Shown here: in pieces, positions 17,302-26,586 of the stretch | Numbering within the stretch: position 1 is the stretch's first letter | Layout of the letters: the number at the start of each line of letters is the position of its first letter | Assembly (NCBI GenBank): GCA_039192515.1 | Contig: JBCCXA010000007.1 | Coordinates: 44,968 to 108,967 of the forward strand | Direction of reading: 5' to 3' | From: Verrucomicrobiota bacterium | GTDB taxonomy: Bacteria > Verrucomicrobiota > Verrucomicrobiia > Methylacidiphilales > JBCCWR01 | DNA: 64,000 bases | Notes under the pieces: model-generated | What the model saw: only the letters and a program-made list of their open reading frames with translations | Database searches by the model: none | Told to the model about the DNA's origin: nothing | Translations under genes and position numbers: made by a program

Positions 17302-18276
17302 ATGAGTGAGTTGCAGATTGATCCACCCATGCTTATAAAGCGTCTTCGACCTAAGACATATTCTATAGCTATTTATATAGTAGCTTTATTTATTCTCTTA
17401 GAAGTTTTGGCTTTAGGTTTTGTTTTTTATTTTCGCAAGCAGGCGGTAGAAATCGAAAATGTCGAGGCCGCTTTGGCTGAAGAAATAGCAATTCCTTCGA
17501 GTTCTCCAGTAGAGCTTGTAGCCTCCGGCGATTCTGTCGTGGCACCTAGTGACGCAAAGTCTCGTTTGTCCATAGCTGAAGCCGAGCCCACGGAAGAAAA
17601 AATCATGAAGCTTAATGAGGAAGCTAGGCTCTTTCGTAATGATGGAGATTTTACCTTAGCAGAAGCCGCACTAAAGAATGCTCTAGCCTTGGATCCGGAG
17701 TATCCTGCTACATTGGCGAATTTAGCTATGTTGGAAGAAGCTAGAAAGGACAATGAAAAGGCCCGAAGTTACTGGATGAAAATTATCGATATGAAGGACA
17801 ATGAAAAAGCAGTGGGTGTATTAGCTTTAGCCAAAGAGCGAGCCGCTTTAATTGAGGAGAGAAATCGCCTAGAAAGTGAGACGCTTGCGCGAGAAAAACA
17901 GTTATTTGAAACAACGAATGTCTTAGCCATTAAGGCTGTCAGAACTATACCAGATCCTTTGCCCGAGGAGCCTTCGTATATTGCGCGAGAGTTTGATCTA
18001 GCTTTTGTAGGAAAAGAATTGGATCCAGCTAAGGTAAAAGTTCAAGTGCTCTACTATGAAAAGGACCAAGCAGGTGAATTAGTAACTGGCCAAATTAGTG
18101 CTTCTTTTGTCAGTAAGTATCCTGATTGGAAAGGCAAAGGTGTTGAAACTTTAACCACCAAATGGTCCTCATCGAGTGGGAAAAGCTATTATGGCTACGT
18201 GATGCGTCTTTATTACGACGGTAAAGTGCAGGATGAAAGAGCTGAACCCCGATCATTACTAGAGAAAGCAAAATAA
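17302..18276 (+). CDS. Membrane-anchored TPR-repeat protein
   Basis: A 324-aa protein with a single N-terminal membrane helix (about 22-44). Two or three TPR units follow around residues 95-165 (EEARLFRNDGDFTLAEAALK, NALALDPEYPATLANLAMLE), then a charged helical segment (175-210). The C-terminal ~100 residues form a beta-rich domain (ALAFVGK to RLYYDGKVQDERAEP) that I do not recognise. It is transcribed divergently from the TonB-like gene (231 bp apart) and precedes the ABC transporter by 64 bp. A scaffold role at the inner membrane is inferred. Confidence 0.65.
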   Translation: MSELQIDPPMLIKRLRPKTYSIAIYIVALFILLEVLALGFVFYFRKQAVEIENVEAALAEEIAIPSSSPVELVASGDSVVAPSDAKSRLSIAEAEPTEEKIMKLNEEARLFRNDGDFTLAEAALKNALALDPEYPATLANLAMLEEARKDNEKARSYWMKIIDMKDNEKAVGVLALAKERAALIEERNRLESETLAREKQLFETTNVLAIKAVRTIPDPLPEEPSYIAREFDLAFVGKELDPAKVKVQVLYYEKDQAGELVTGQISASFVSKYPDWKGKGVETLTTKWSSSSGKSYYGYVMRLYYDGKVQDERAEPRSLLEKAK

Positions 18277-18340
18277 GATTGCTAGATGGTAGTGGGTAAT
18301 TACCCTCAGGCTTTAAGCTAGTTTTGAAAGACGGGTTGAA

Positions 18341-20071
18341 ATGCTCTTGCTAAACGACATTAGTCTCAAAGTCTCTCCCCAGGAAGACGCTCCCTACCTT
18401 TTAAGAGAAGTTACTCTTAACTATCCGAGAGGGCATTTTGGGGCAATTGTAGGACCTTCTGGTTGTGGCAAGAGCACGTTGCTTAAAACGATTGTGGGTC
18501 TCTTTGAACCTCAAGAGGGCAAAGTGTTTTGGGAGGGGGTTGATTTGGAGGAGCAGGATTTACATCCCACAGAACTAGGCTATGTCCCGCAATTTAGTAT
18601 CTTCTATGAAAATCTAACGGTAGAGGAGTGTGTTTCCAATGCCCTTAAACTGCGCCTACATCTTCATGACAGGATAGGCTCTACTAAAGAGGCTGTAGCC
18701 AAGGTGTTGTCTGATGTCGGTCTTGAGCAGATAGCTGACCGGCGAGCTAAGGTGTTGTCTGGTGGCCAGCGTAGGCGTTTGGGATTGGCACTAGAATTAG
18801 TAAGTCGTCCGGATTTGCTTCTCTGTGACGAGGTAACCAGTGGACTAGATCCCAAATCAGAGGATGAAATTGTTCGCTTGATGAGGTATTTGGCTGATCA
18901 GGAGCGACGAATCGTTTTGAGTGTGACACACAGCATACGCCACCTTGATTTATATGATAGTATAACTGTTTTGTATGCGGGTTTTGTTGCGTATCAAGGA
19001 CATCCAAATTCATTGCTGAGTTATTTTGATGTGCCAAGCGCTGAAGATATTTACCCTGCTCTATACAAGGCGGAGCCGGACTTGTGGAAACAGCATTGGC
19101 TGGAAAATGGTGACAGTTTTCGAATGGAGACATCAGGATTTTCAGAAAGAGAGTCCTCGAAAGAAAAGGATTCTCAAGAGTCTATAGCTAAGCCTGTTCG
19201 TTCCAAAAGACGCCTGCCTGGATTATTGAGTCAATGCTTGGTGCTTTTTATTCGTCGCTGGAAGTTGTTCTTCAGGGACATGAGTCAAGTGACTTTACAG
19301 GCTGCCTTGGTGATTATTTTTCCAGTGCTTGTCGTGATTTTCGCTCTTGATGGATTGCCGGATATTAAGAACATGAGCATGGATATTGGGACGGATATGT
19401 TGTCACGTCTCAAGGAGCAGATAGCCTTTACACTACAATCATTTAAAGTTGGGTCACTCGTTTCGAACTTAGCATTTTTGCAAGTGGTCCTGTTGACCCT
19501 GATGGGTTCAAATAACTCAGCACGTGAGATTGCGAGTGAACGGGCTATTTGGGAGAAGGAAAAATTAGCTGGTGTAAGAGCGATAAGTTATCTCACTTCA
19601 AAGACGATTTACCTTCTCTTTTTAGTCCTTATACAAGCAGGCTGGATGGCTTTATTTGTTAAACACGTTTGTGATTTACCGGGTGACTTTGCTCATCAAG
19701 CATTCTTACTTTTTTTAGCGACAACTGCTATGACAACCACTTGTTTGGCTATCTCAGCTTGGGCTAAAACAGCCGAACAAGGCTCTCTGATTGCGATTTA
19801 TTTGGTGGGGTTCCAGGTGCCACTGTCAGGTGCTATTCTAGATATGCCTGATTACCTTGAACTAATTTCTAGGCCTTTTATTACAGCCTACTGGGCGTGG
19901 TCTGGTTATATACAGACTATGCAAGAGACCCGCTTTTATGACCTGGTTATTCAAATTGCGCCAACGAATGTTCTTAGTCTTGAAGCAGCGCAATGGGTCT
20001 TGATTAGCCAAATTTTGTTAAGCTTGTTGATTGCGTTCATAGGTTGTGCCCGCGGGCAGTGGAGTGATTAA
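18341..20071 (+). CDS. ABC transporter, fused ATPase and ABC2-type permease (ABCG-like half transporter)
   Basis: A 576-aa protein with the ATPase first and membrane domain second, the ABCG/White order. ATPase: Walker A GPSGCGKST (about 38-46), signature LSGGQRRR, Walker B LLLCDEVTSGLDP, switch His in VTHSIRH. A polar linker (260-290) leads to a permease with about six membrane segments between 305 and 570, including an 'EREIASERAIWEKEKLAG'-like coupling helix (here AREIASERAIWEKEKLAG). It would work as a dimer. The substrate is unknown; bacterial relatives are usually annotated as exporters. Confidence 0.88.
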   Translation: MLLLNDISLKVSPQEDAPYLLREVTLNYPRGHFGAIVGPSGCGKSTLLKTIVGLFEPQEGKVFWEGVDLEEQDLHPTELGYVPQFSIFYENLTVEECVSNALKLRLHLHDRIGSTKEAVAKVLSDVGLEQIADRRAKVLSGGQRRRLGLALELVSRPDLLLCDEVTSGLDPKSEDEIVRLMRYLADQERRIVLSVTHSIRHLDLYDSITVLYAGFVAYQGHPNSLLSYFDVPSAEDIYPALYKAEPDLWKQHWLENGDSFRMETSGFSERESSKEKDSQESIAKPVRSKRRLPGLLSQCLVLFIRRWKLFFRDMSQVTLQAALVIIFPVLVVIFALDGLPDIKNMSMDIGTDMLSRLKEQIAFTLQSFKVGSLVSNLAFLQVVLLTLMGSNNSAREIASERAIWEKEKLAGVRAISYLTSKTIYLLFLVLIQAGWMALFVKHVCDLPGDFAHQAFLLFLATTAMTTTCLAISAWAKTAEQGSLIAIYLVGFQVPLSGAILDMPDYLELISRPFITAYWAWSGYIQTMQETRFYDLVIQIAPTNVLSLEAAQWVLISQILLSLLIAFIGCARGQWSD

Positions 20072-20163
20072 GATCTTCTCCTTAAGCCAATCTTGGGACA
20101 AGCGATTTAAATCTATCACAACCCAGAACGATGTTATATTTGGCGTAGTTAGAGGGAACTCAA

Positions 20164-21189
20164 TTATCTTTCACAAATGACTCTACAAAAAGTGGGTCCT
20201 TCATAAATAAATCCTGTGTAAGCTTGTAATAGAGAGGCCCCTGCGTCGAGCTTTTCTCTAGCATCGCTTTGATTGAAGATGCCTCCTACACCAATGATTG
20301 GTAGCTTTCCCTGAGTTTCTCTTGATATGAAGCGAATGACTTGAGTGCTTTTTACTCGAGCGGGCGATCCACTAAGACCTCCTTTTTCATTGATGGACTC
20401 TCTTACTTTTGAGTGGTCGATCGTTGTGTTTGTCGCGATGATGCCATCACAGTCAGCATCTTGAATACAATCAAGAACTTCCATAATCTGTTGCTTTTCA
20501 AGGTCTGGGGCAATTTTGACAAGTATGGGAACTTCTTTGGTGTCTTGCAGGGAATCCTTCTTATTCTCTTTTTGTAATATTTTAAGGATTTTAAGCAGCT
20601 GATCTTTTTCTTGAAGGCTTCGCAATCCCGGTGTGTTAGGAGAGCTTACGTTAATGGCAATATAGTCAGCATAAGGTCTTAGCTTTTGGAAGGATTCTAG
20701 ATAATCCTCAGCAGCTTCTTCGATTTCCGTAACTTTAGATTTACCGATATTGATTCCGACTGGAATAGAGGGCCAAGTTTTATTTTGTTTATAGCGTTGA
20801 AGTTTAGTGGCGATAGCGTTTGCGCCATTATTAGGGAAGCCCATCCGGTTGATGAGTCCTTGGTGTGAAGCAATCCGAAAAATGCGAGGTTTGGGATTCC
20901 CCGGTTGTGCCTGGCAGGTAACTGTCCCAAGTTCGACGTGGCCAAATCCTAACTTGGGCCAAGCAGGTAGCGCTTCAGCATTCTTATCAAATCCAGCGGC
21001 TAGGCCTATGCGATTTGGGAAAGTGATACCCCAAAGCTTTATAGGATCTGATTCTAATAAGCTTGTCCAAGGCGAAATAAAGCGAGCGATAGGTGTTTTG
21101 GAAAGAGCGGCGAGTGAGATATGGTGGACCCGTTCGGGGTCTAATAGGAAGAAAAGAGGTCTCAATAGATTTTGATATAGATTTATCAT
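20164..21189 (-). CDS. pyrD: Dihydroorotate dehydrogenase (quinone)
   Basis: A 341-aa class 2 enzyme of pyrimidine synthesis, oxidising dihydroorotate with FMN and quinone. The N-terminal amphipathic membrane-binding region is present (residues 1-40). GLAAGFDKNAEAL, the GFGHVELGTVT strand, NVSSPNTPGLR with the catalytic Ser, and GVGGIFNQSDAREKLDAGA (FMN phosphate site) all match. It converges with the ABC gene with about 90 bp between. It and mnmE are adjacent on the same strand. Confidence 0.94.
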   Translation of the reverse strand: MINLYQNLLRPLFFLLDPERVHHISLAALSKTPIARFISPWTSLLESDPIKLWGITFPNRIGLAAGFDKNAEALPAWPKLGFGHVELGTVTCQAQPGNPKPRIFRIASHQGLINRMGFPNNGANAIATKLQRYKQNKTWPSIPVGINIGKSKVTEIEEAAEDYLESFQKLRPYADYIAINVSSPNTPGLRSLQEKDQLLKILKILQKENKKDSLQDTKEVPILVKIAPDLEKQQIMEVLDCIQDADCDGIIATNTTIDHSKVRESINEKGGLSGSPARVKSTQVIRFISRETQGKLPIIGVGGIFNQSDAREKLDAGASLLQAYTGFIYEGPTFCRVICER

Positions 21190-21256
21190 AGTGGTAACCC
21201 ACGATAATGGCCGCTAGTGAATCAAATGAGAAGTAGAATAGAATGTTAATGAGGCT

Positions 21257-22603
21257 TTATTTGCCTATACAGAAGGAAGCAAAGAGTTTATCTAAGATAT
21301 CTTCATTGGTGCGCTTGCCTATGATTTCTCCCCAAGCATCCATCGCGAGCCTTAGGTCCGAGCTGACAAGCTCTGGTGGAGCATTTTGCTGACTTGCTTC
21401 TAAAGCGCGTTCTAACGATTCTTTAGCAGCAAGAAGTTGTGTTTCGTGGCGGTTATTGATTGCCACCATATCTGAGTCACTTCTCTCTTCATGCAGTCCT
21501 AATTTTTTGGTGACCTCCTTTTTTAGTAATTCAAGACTAGCGAGGTCATGTGTTGATATTTCTAGACCTTGGTGGTTGCTTCTGCGGGGCAGGTCGGTCT
21601 TAGTTAGGCAAATGATTATCGGTGTGGATTTTTCAAATGATTGGACTTCTAGTGGATTCTGGGCTTCAGGGTCGGATGAATCAATGAGACTGAGAATTAA
21701 ATCAGCTTGTTCCAAAGCCTTGAGGCTTCGAGATATCCCAAGTTGCTCAATTTCGTCTGCTTGTTCATTAGAGCGGATTCCTGCGGTATCAATAAGGCGG
21801 ATGTATATGCCATGCAGTATGAGTCCTTCCTCAATAGTATCGCGAGTAGTTCCTGGTGTGCTTGACACAATCGCGCGGTCTTTTTGAATCAGTGCATTGA
21901 GGAGGCTTGACTTGCCTGCATTTGGCGCTCCTGCAATGGTCACCTTGACACCTTCACGTAGCCTTCTGCCTTCTTTTGCGTAGGAGAGAAGCCGCTTGTC
22001 AGCGTCGATTAGTTCACGGATTTTTTCGATGAAGCCTTCTCCAATTTCTGGTTCTATGTCTTCCTCAGGAAAGTCAATGTAAGCTTCAAGGTGAGCAAGA
22101 AGGTGTAGGAGCTTTTCTTGAAGCTCGGTAATTTGTTGGCCAAGCTGTCCTGCTTGTAGCTGCTGGGCTGCTTTTAATGAGCGCTCACTTTTGGAATGGA
22201 CTAGATCCATGACTGCTTCAGCTTGAGTGAGATCTATTTTTCCGTTGAGGAATGCGCGTTCCGTGAATTCACCAGGCCTTGCAGCCCGGAGATTGGGATA
22301 GCCCTGTTGAATAAGAGTTTTTATAATTGAGTCAGCAATCAACATATTTCCATGGCAGGAAATTTCGATGAGATCTTCTCCAGTGTAGGACTGTGGATTA
22401 TTCCATGTCGTGATAACAACATCATCTAGGCGTTCCCGTTTAGAATCATATATGACTCGGTAACAAATCGAAGCCTCATTAATAGACTTCGATAGAAGAC
22501 TATTAATAGTTTCAATAGCCTTAGGTCCGCTAAGACGAATAATTGCCAGGGCGGATGGGCCAGGAGGTGTGGCTAGGGCGATGATTGTGTCCTGGTTGTG
22601 CAT
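21257..22603 (-). CDS. mnmE: tRNA modification GTPase MnmE
   Basis: A 448-aa GTPase that, with MnmG, makes the cmnm5 modification on U34 of certain tRNAs. The N-terminal tetrahydrofolate-binding domain (DTIIALATPPGPSALAIIRLSG) is followed by a helical domain. The inserted G domain has GAPNAGKSSLLNAL, the TTRDTIEE switch, DTAG and TKTD. The C-terminus ends in CIGK with the conserved Cys. All expected parts are present. Repeat copy at 22634 lies immediately upstream of the start. Confidence 0.96.
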   Translation of the reverse strand: MHNQDTIIALATPPGPSALAIIRLSGPKAIETINSLLSKSINEASICYRVIYDSKRERLDDVVITTWNNPQSYTGEDLIEISCHGNMLIADSIIKTLIQQGYPNLRAARPGEFTERAFLNGKIDLTQAEAVMDLVHSKSERSLKAAQQLQAGQLGQQITELQEKLLHLLAHLEAYIDFPEEDIEPEIGEGFIEKIRELIDADKRLLSYAKEGRRLREGVKVTIAGAPNAGKSSLLNALIQKDRAIVSSTPGTTRDTIEEGLILHGIYIRLIDTAGIRSNEQADEIEQLGISRSLKALEQADLILSLIDSSDPEAQNPLEVQSFEKSTPIIICLTKTDLPRRSNHQGLEISTHDLASLELLKKEVTKKLGLHEERSDSDMVAINNRHETQLLAAKESLERALEASQQNAPPELVSSDLRLAMDAWGEIIGKRTNEDILDKLFASFCIGK

Positions 22604-22633
22604 GGTTGATGATGGTAAGGATTGTTTTAAGCC

Positions 22634-22790
22634 GAATGATGCTATGGAAACTTAAAGATCTGCGCAAGCTCTTGGCCCGAAGCAGCATAGGGTCTTCTAG
22701 AGGTATCAGCTTGGGATACATCTTTATCGACTCTCTTTTCCCTTTGACTCAAGCTTTTGCGCATCTCGTTCAACTTCTATTGCATCATCC
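22634..22790. repeat. Intergenic inverted-end repeat, 157-bp copy
   Basis: The left end (GAATGATGCTATGGAAACTT, then AAAGATCTGCGCAAGCTCTTGG) and the right end (GCGCATCTCGTTCAACTTCTATTGCATCATCC) are inverted relatives of each other over about 40 bases. Both ends match the 5.5-kb copy. It occupies the space between mnmE and the hairpins following rpmA. Confidence 0.78.
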
Positions 22791-22812
22791 AAGTTTAATT
22801 TTTAGACATAGA

Positions 22813-22874
22813 AATAGGGCGCAGGGGGGGCTGCGCCCTATTATGGGGTGGGTGAGGGTCTTTGCGACCCTCAT
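22813..22874 (-). terminator. Tandem hairpins after rplU-rpmA
   Basis: Two hairpins lie just past the rpmA stop on the minus strand. The nearer has a GAGGGTC/GACCCTC stem with a 5-base loop. The farther has a perfect 12-bp GC-rich stem (AATAGGGCGCAG) with a 6-base loop, then TTTCTATG rather than a full T run. This is probably the end of the ribosomal-protein transcript, though a poor T tract leaves some doubt. Confidence 0.65.
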
Positions 22875-22899
22875 GAGGAAATTCTATGGGGAAGGGGAA

Positions 22900-23166
22900 T
22901 CAGTTTCTGGCAGCAGCAGTTAACTTAGCTTGCACGTGCACTTTGCGGTTTTTTTTGTCAAATGACACCTCGCCGTCTGCTAGCGCAAATAGGGTGTGAT
23001 CTCTTCCGAGACCAACATTTTCTCCTGGGTGGTATTTGGTGCCGCGTTGGCGCATGATAATGTTACCTGCGATGACTTGCTCGCCACCAAATTTCTTAAC
23101 TCCAAGACGCTTGCTTTTGCTATCGCGTCCGTTGTTTGTGCTTCCTTTACCTTTTTTATGTGCCAT
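22900..23166 (-). CDS. rpmA: 50S ribosomal protein L27
   Basis: An 88-aa ribosomal protein near the peptidyl-transferase centre. The start [20 protein letters not shown], then [20 protein letters not shown] and [19 protein letters not shown], is diagnostic. It follows rplU by 26 bp in the conserved rplU-rpmA order. There is no N-terminal extension of the type cleaved in Firmicutes. Confidence 0.97.
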   Translation of the reverse strand: MAHKKGKGSTNNGRDSKSKRLGVKKFGGEQVIAGNIIMRQRGTKYHPGENVGLGRDHTLFALADGEVSFDKKNRKVHVQAKLTAAARN

Positions 23167-23192
23167 AGCGGGTGACTCCTAGTAAAATTAAC

Positions 23193-23507
23193 TTAGCCTT
23201 TAATTTTGTCGACCTTAACACGCACATAGCGCTGGCGGTGGCCTACGGTGCGGTGGTAGCCTTCTCTGCGGCGATATTTGAAAGCAACTACTTTGTCTCC
23301 TTTGACTTCACCAATGACTTCAGCACTAACCGAAGCCCCTGAGATGGTAGGCTTCCCAACGGTAACCTGGTCGCCATTGGACACCAGAAGAACTTCTGAA
23401 AATTCAGCTTTTTTGCCATTTTCTAAGTCATCTAGCAGCTCGACGTCTAAAACATCGCCTTCTTTGATTCTGTATTGTTTTCCGCCTGTTTTGATTACTG
23501 CAAACAT
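23193..23507 (-). CDS. rplU: 50S ribosomal protein L21
   Basis: A 104-aa ribosomal protein. MFAVIKTGGKQYRIKEGD at the start and KYRRREGYHRTVGHRQRY near the end are diagnostic. It is the first gene of the rplU-rpmA pair. The 247-bp space up to lgt contains its promoter region, but I see no clear leader structure. Confidence 0.97.
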   Translation of the reverse strand: MFAVIKTGGKQYRIKEGDVLDVELLDDLENGKKAEFSEVLLVSNGDQVTVGKPTISGASVSAEVIGEVKGDKVVAFKYRRREGYHRTVGHRQRYVRVKVDKIKG

Positions 23508-23754
23508 AGTTTCTATCCTGGTTAAGGGATTTGAGATAGTGCCTGTTTTTTGAGGTGTTGCAAGTATTTTTTACGAGAGCGCGTGGTTAACTTAAACTCG
23601 AACGAAAGATAAATCTTTGTTGGCTCTATTTTCTCTGAAGATCAAGTTTTTACTTATCTTGATGATGTCCTAGTGCCCATGACACAGAGTAAGCTCTGCG
23701 CGAGAAATTTGATTTTGTGTTGGTGTTTCTGATGAGTTTCGGCACAAAGAACTT

Positions 23755-24585
23755 ATGTTGATTCTGGCAGAGACCTATTGGCACTTTGAGCCGAAGCCGA
23801 TCTTGTTTGAACTCTGGGGTGGTTTTTCTATCCGCTACTACAGCTTGGCCTATTTGCTCGGTTTTTTCGCTCTCTATTGGGGATTGATTAAGTTTCACGC
23901 CTGGAAATGGTCCTCTTTAAATAAGGACCAAGTGGCTGATTTTGTTGCGTGGATGGTAGCTGGAGTCCTCATTGGTGGACGCCTTGGGTATTGTTTGCTG
24001 TACGATCTAGAAACTACGCTAGCTAACCCTATCTCTGTAATAGATTTCTGGAGCCACGGAGGCATTCAGGGAATGGCCAGTCATGGAGGCTTCTTGGGCG
24101 TGGTAGGAGCTATTTTTTTATATGCCAAGAGGCATGGGCATTCCTTTTGGCAGTTGCTAGATAATTTAGTGGTCATTGCACCGATTGGGTTGTTTTTGGG
24201 CAGAATAGCTAATTTTATCAATGGGGAGCTATGGGGACGTCCAACAGACCTTCCTTGGGCAGTTGTTTTTCTAAATGACCCTCTAAGGGAGCCTAGGCAT
24301 GCTTCTCAGTTGTACCAGGCCTTAGGTGAAGGCTTCCTCCTTTTCTTCGTTATTTTCTGGCTTCGTAGGAAGAGCCTTAAACCGGGTGTGACCTCCCTTA
24401 GCTTTTTGGCTATTTATTCTAGTGTTCGCTTTTTTGTAGAATTTTTCAGAGAAAAAGATTCTCAGTTCAATGCACCTAATGCGCCCGCTTTCTACGAATA
24501 CATAAGCCAGGGTCAAATACTATCGGTTATTGGATTCATATCAGCTTTGGTTTTGGGGTTCCTTGTAATTCATAAAAACAAGTGA
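23755..24585 (+). CDS. lgt: Prolipoprotein diacylglyceryl transferase
   Basis: A 276-aa inner-membrane enzyme that adds diacylglycerol to the lipobox Cys of lipoproteins. About seven membrane helices. Signature segments are GGRLGYCLLYD, the SHGGIQGMASHGGFLG region with its conserved His, and GRIANFINGELWGRP. RFFVEFFREKD near the C-terminus is also typical. It is transcribed divergently from rplU. Confidence 0.94.
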   Translation: MLILAETYWHFEPKPILFELWGGFSIRYYSLAYLLGFFALYWGLIKFHAWKWSSLNKDQVADFVAWMVAGVLIGGRLGYCLLYDLETTLANPISVIDFWSHGGIQGMASHGGFLGVVGAIFLYAKRHGHSFWQLLDNLVVIAPIGLFLGRIANFINGELWGRPTDLPWAVVFLNDPLREPRHASQLYQALGEGFLLFFVIFWLRRKSLKPGVTSLSFLAIYSSVRFFVEFFREKDSQFNAPNAPAFYEYISQGQILSVIGFISALVLGFLVIHKNK

Positions 24586-24664
24586 TAAGCAGTAGATAGA
24601 CGATAAAGCAGTTCTAAAGCCCCCTTAGATAAGGCCGATATGTCTTAGGAAGGTCTATCTATTT

Positions 24665-25591
24665 ATGAGTTTACCTGATATTGTTGAAGTAGAGCAACAA
24701 GAGAATCTACCAGAGCCATTGGCAAAAGATTCGGTAGAAAGAGCCACACAACTTCTAAGTGAAGTGGAGGATATCCCATCGGCACCACCGGTTGCCTTTA
24801 AGCTTCTATCCATGCTTAAAAAGCGCAATCAGAATAATGATGAAGTGGTAGAAATCATTAAATACGATGCCAATCTTACCGCTTCGGTTTTGAAGGCATG
24901 TAACGCGGGCGTATATAAAGGAATTAGTGAAGTCAGCTCTATTGAGGATGCTGTTCTTAGAATTGGCTACCAGCGACTCAATGAGGTAGTTGTCGCGTTG
25001 AGTGTCGGTAAGGTTATTAATAAGACAAAGAGAGAGACCTATATAAGTCCATATGATTTATGGAGAGAAACCTTAAGAAGTAGCTTTGCGGCGAAGGAGT
25101 TAGTTGGGGAGTGTAAAGCTCTAACAATTGACCCCAATTTAGCATTTACTGTAGGTCTTTTAAGCCATATGGGGCGCTTTGCACTTATGAACTGGCCCTC
25201 GGAGGAAACGCTCAAGATACCTGAATTAATGCAGAAAGATAGGGTGCCGTATCATGAAGCAGAGTATAGCGTATTGGGGACGACATCATCAGTTATTGGT
25301 TATATTTTGTTAGAGCAATGGAACTTGCCTAAAGAAATGGCTGAGGCCACCTATTTTAAAGACTTTCCTGAGTATAGCAGCGATGCTGAGAAATTATCCT
25401 ATCTCTCGTACATGGCAGGGGTTTGCGCCGATCTTGTTGATGAAGAAGATCCCGTTGCTGTTTTTGATGAGAGAGTTCCTGAGGATGTCATGAAGACCAT
25501 TGGGCTCACTCGTGAGGGTATGGGTCAGGTTATGGACCAGATGGAAGCAAAAGCTACCGAGATCCAGGGCTACATGATGGTAGCGGGATAG
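24665..25591 (+). CDS. HDOD domain protein (first of a tandem pair)
   Basis: A 308-aa protein dominated by one HDOD domain (about residues 35-245). This is a catalytically silent relative of HD phosphohydrolases used in signalling. The pattern IPSAPPVAFKLLSMLKKR, EIIKYDANLTASVLKACNAG and SSIEDAVLRIGYQRLNEVVV is clear. No receiver, GGDEF or other output domain is fused. The next gene is a close paralogue (by eye well over half identical across the domain). Role unknown; relatives help control motility, biofilm or the cell cycle. Confidence 0.85.
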   Translation: MSLPDIVEVEQQENLPEPLAKDSVERATQLLSEVEDIPSAPPVAFKLLSMLKKRNQNNDEVVEIIKYDANLTASVLKACNAGVYKGISEVSSIEDAVLRIGYQRLNEVVVALSVGKVINKTKRETYISPYDLWRETLRSSFAAKELVGECKALTIDPNLAFTVGLLSHMGRFALMNWPSEETLKIPELMQKDRVPYHEAEYSVLGTTSSVIGYILLEQWNLPKEMAEATYFKDFPEYSSDAEKLSYLSYMAGVCADLVDEEDPVAVFDERVPEDVMKTIGLTREGMGQVMDQMEAKATEIQGYMMVAG

Positions 25592-25670
25592 TGTGCTTTC
25601 GAAAGGGTATGAGATATCTATAATCCCTAAGAAGTTTGTATCATTGGTATGCATAAAATATTAGGCTGCT

Positions 25671-26579
25671 GTGGAAGAAAAAATACGAGAGGGGTTACCT
25701 GGTTGCTTGTCTGAAGAATCCGTAGCGGAAGCTAAGGCAATTTTGTCACAGATAATTAATATTCCATCAGCTCCCCCGGTTGCCTTTAAACTCCTTTCCA
25801 AGCTTAAAAACGCAAGTCAAAATAATGACGAGGTCGTAGAGATCATTAAATATGATGCCAATTTAACTGCATCTGTCTTGAAAGTTTGCAATTCGGGTAT
25901 TTTCCAAGCAAAGACAGAAGTCCGGTCTATAGAAGATGCTATTATACGGATAGGCTATCATAAACTTAATGATATGGTCGTTACCATCAGCTTAGGGAAA
26001 GTCTACACGAAGCCCAAAAAAGGCAATTACATTAGTCCTGAATATCTATGGCAGGAGACTCTAAGGGGCAGCTTTGCTGCCAAAATTTTAGCAACGGAGT
26101 GTCCAGTGCTAGCGATAGACCCGGATTTAGCCTTTACAGTAGGCCTATTGAGCAATATGGGGCGTTTTGCTCTTATGAATCTGCCTTCAGCGATACCATT
26201 AAAAATTCCCGACGTCATCAGGCAAAATAATTTGAGGGAGTATGAAGCGGAATATCAAGTCTTAGGCACGACTACGGCGGTAATCGGCTCGATTTTACTT
26301 CAGTCCTGGAAATTACCAACTGCGATTGTTGAAGCCACGTATTTTCGTGACCTGCCTCAGTATTGTCCGGGGGCGACCCAATTAGCTTATATCTGTAACA
26401 TGGCTGGCGTTTTTGCTCTTGTCGTGGGTAACGAAGCGCCGTCAGAGTATTTTAAAAGTGTTGTCCCACAAGAAATTCGTCGTGTGATGGGCCTGGAGGA
26501 CGGGATGATAGAGAGAGTTTTAGAGCAGGTAGAAGCAAAGGCCTCGGAAATCCAAAGCTATATGGGGGCAGTATCCTGA
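25671..26579 (+). CDS. HDOD domain protein (second of a tandem pair)
   Basis: A 302-aa paralogue of the preceding gene with the same layout (IPSAPPVAFKLLSKLKNA, EIIKYDANLTASVLKVCNSG, RSIEDAIIRIGYHKLNDMVV, and a C-terminal VEAKASEIQSYMGAVS helix). The start is GTG at 25671, 79 bp after the first gene. Divergence is concentrated at the N-terminus and in the loop around residue 230. This points to tandem duplication followed by some specialisation, perhaps as a heterodimer. Confidence 0.83.
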   Translation: MEEKIREGLPGCLSEESVAEAKAILSQIINIPSAPPVAFKLLSKLKNASQNNDEVVEIIKYDANLTASVLKVCNSGIFQAKTEVRSIEDAIIRIGYHKLNDMVVTISLGKVYTKPKKGNYISPEYLWQETLRGSFAAKILATECPVLAIDPDLAFTVGLLSNMGRFALMNLPSAIPLKIPDVIRQNNLREYEAEYQVLGTTTAVIGSILLQSWKLPTAIVEATYFRDLPQYCPGATQLAYICNMAGVFALVVGNEAPSEYFKSVVPQEIRRVMGLEDGMIERVLEQVEAKASEIQSYMGAVS

Positions 26580-26586
26580 TAGTGTC

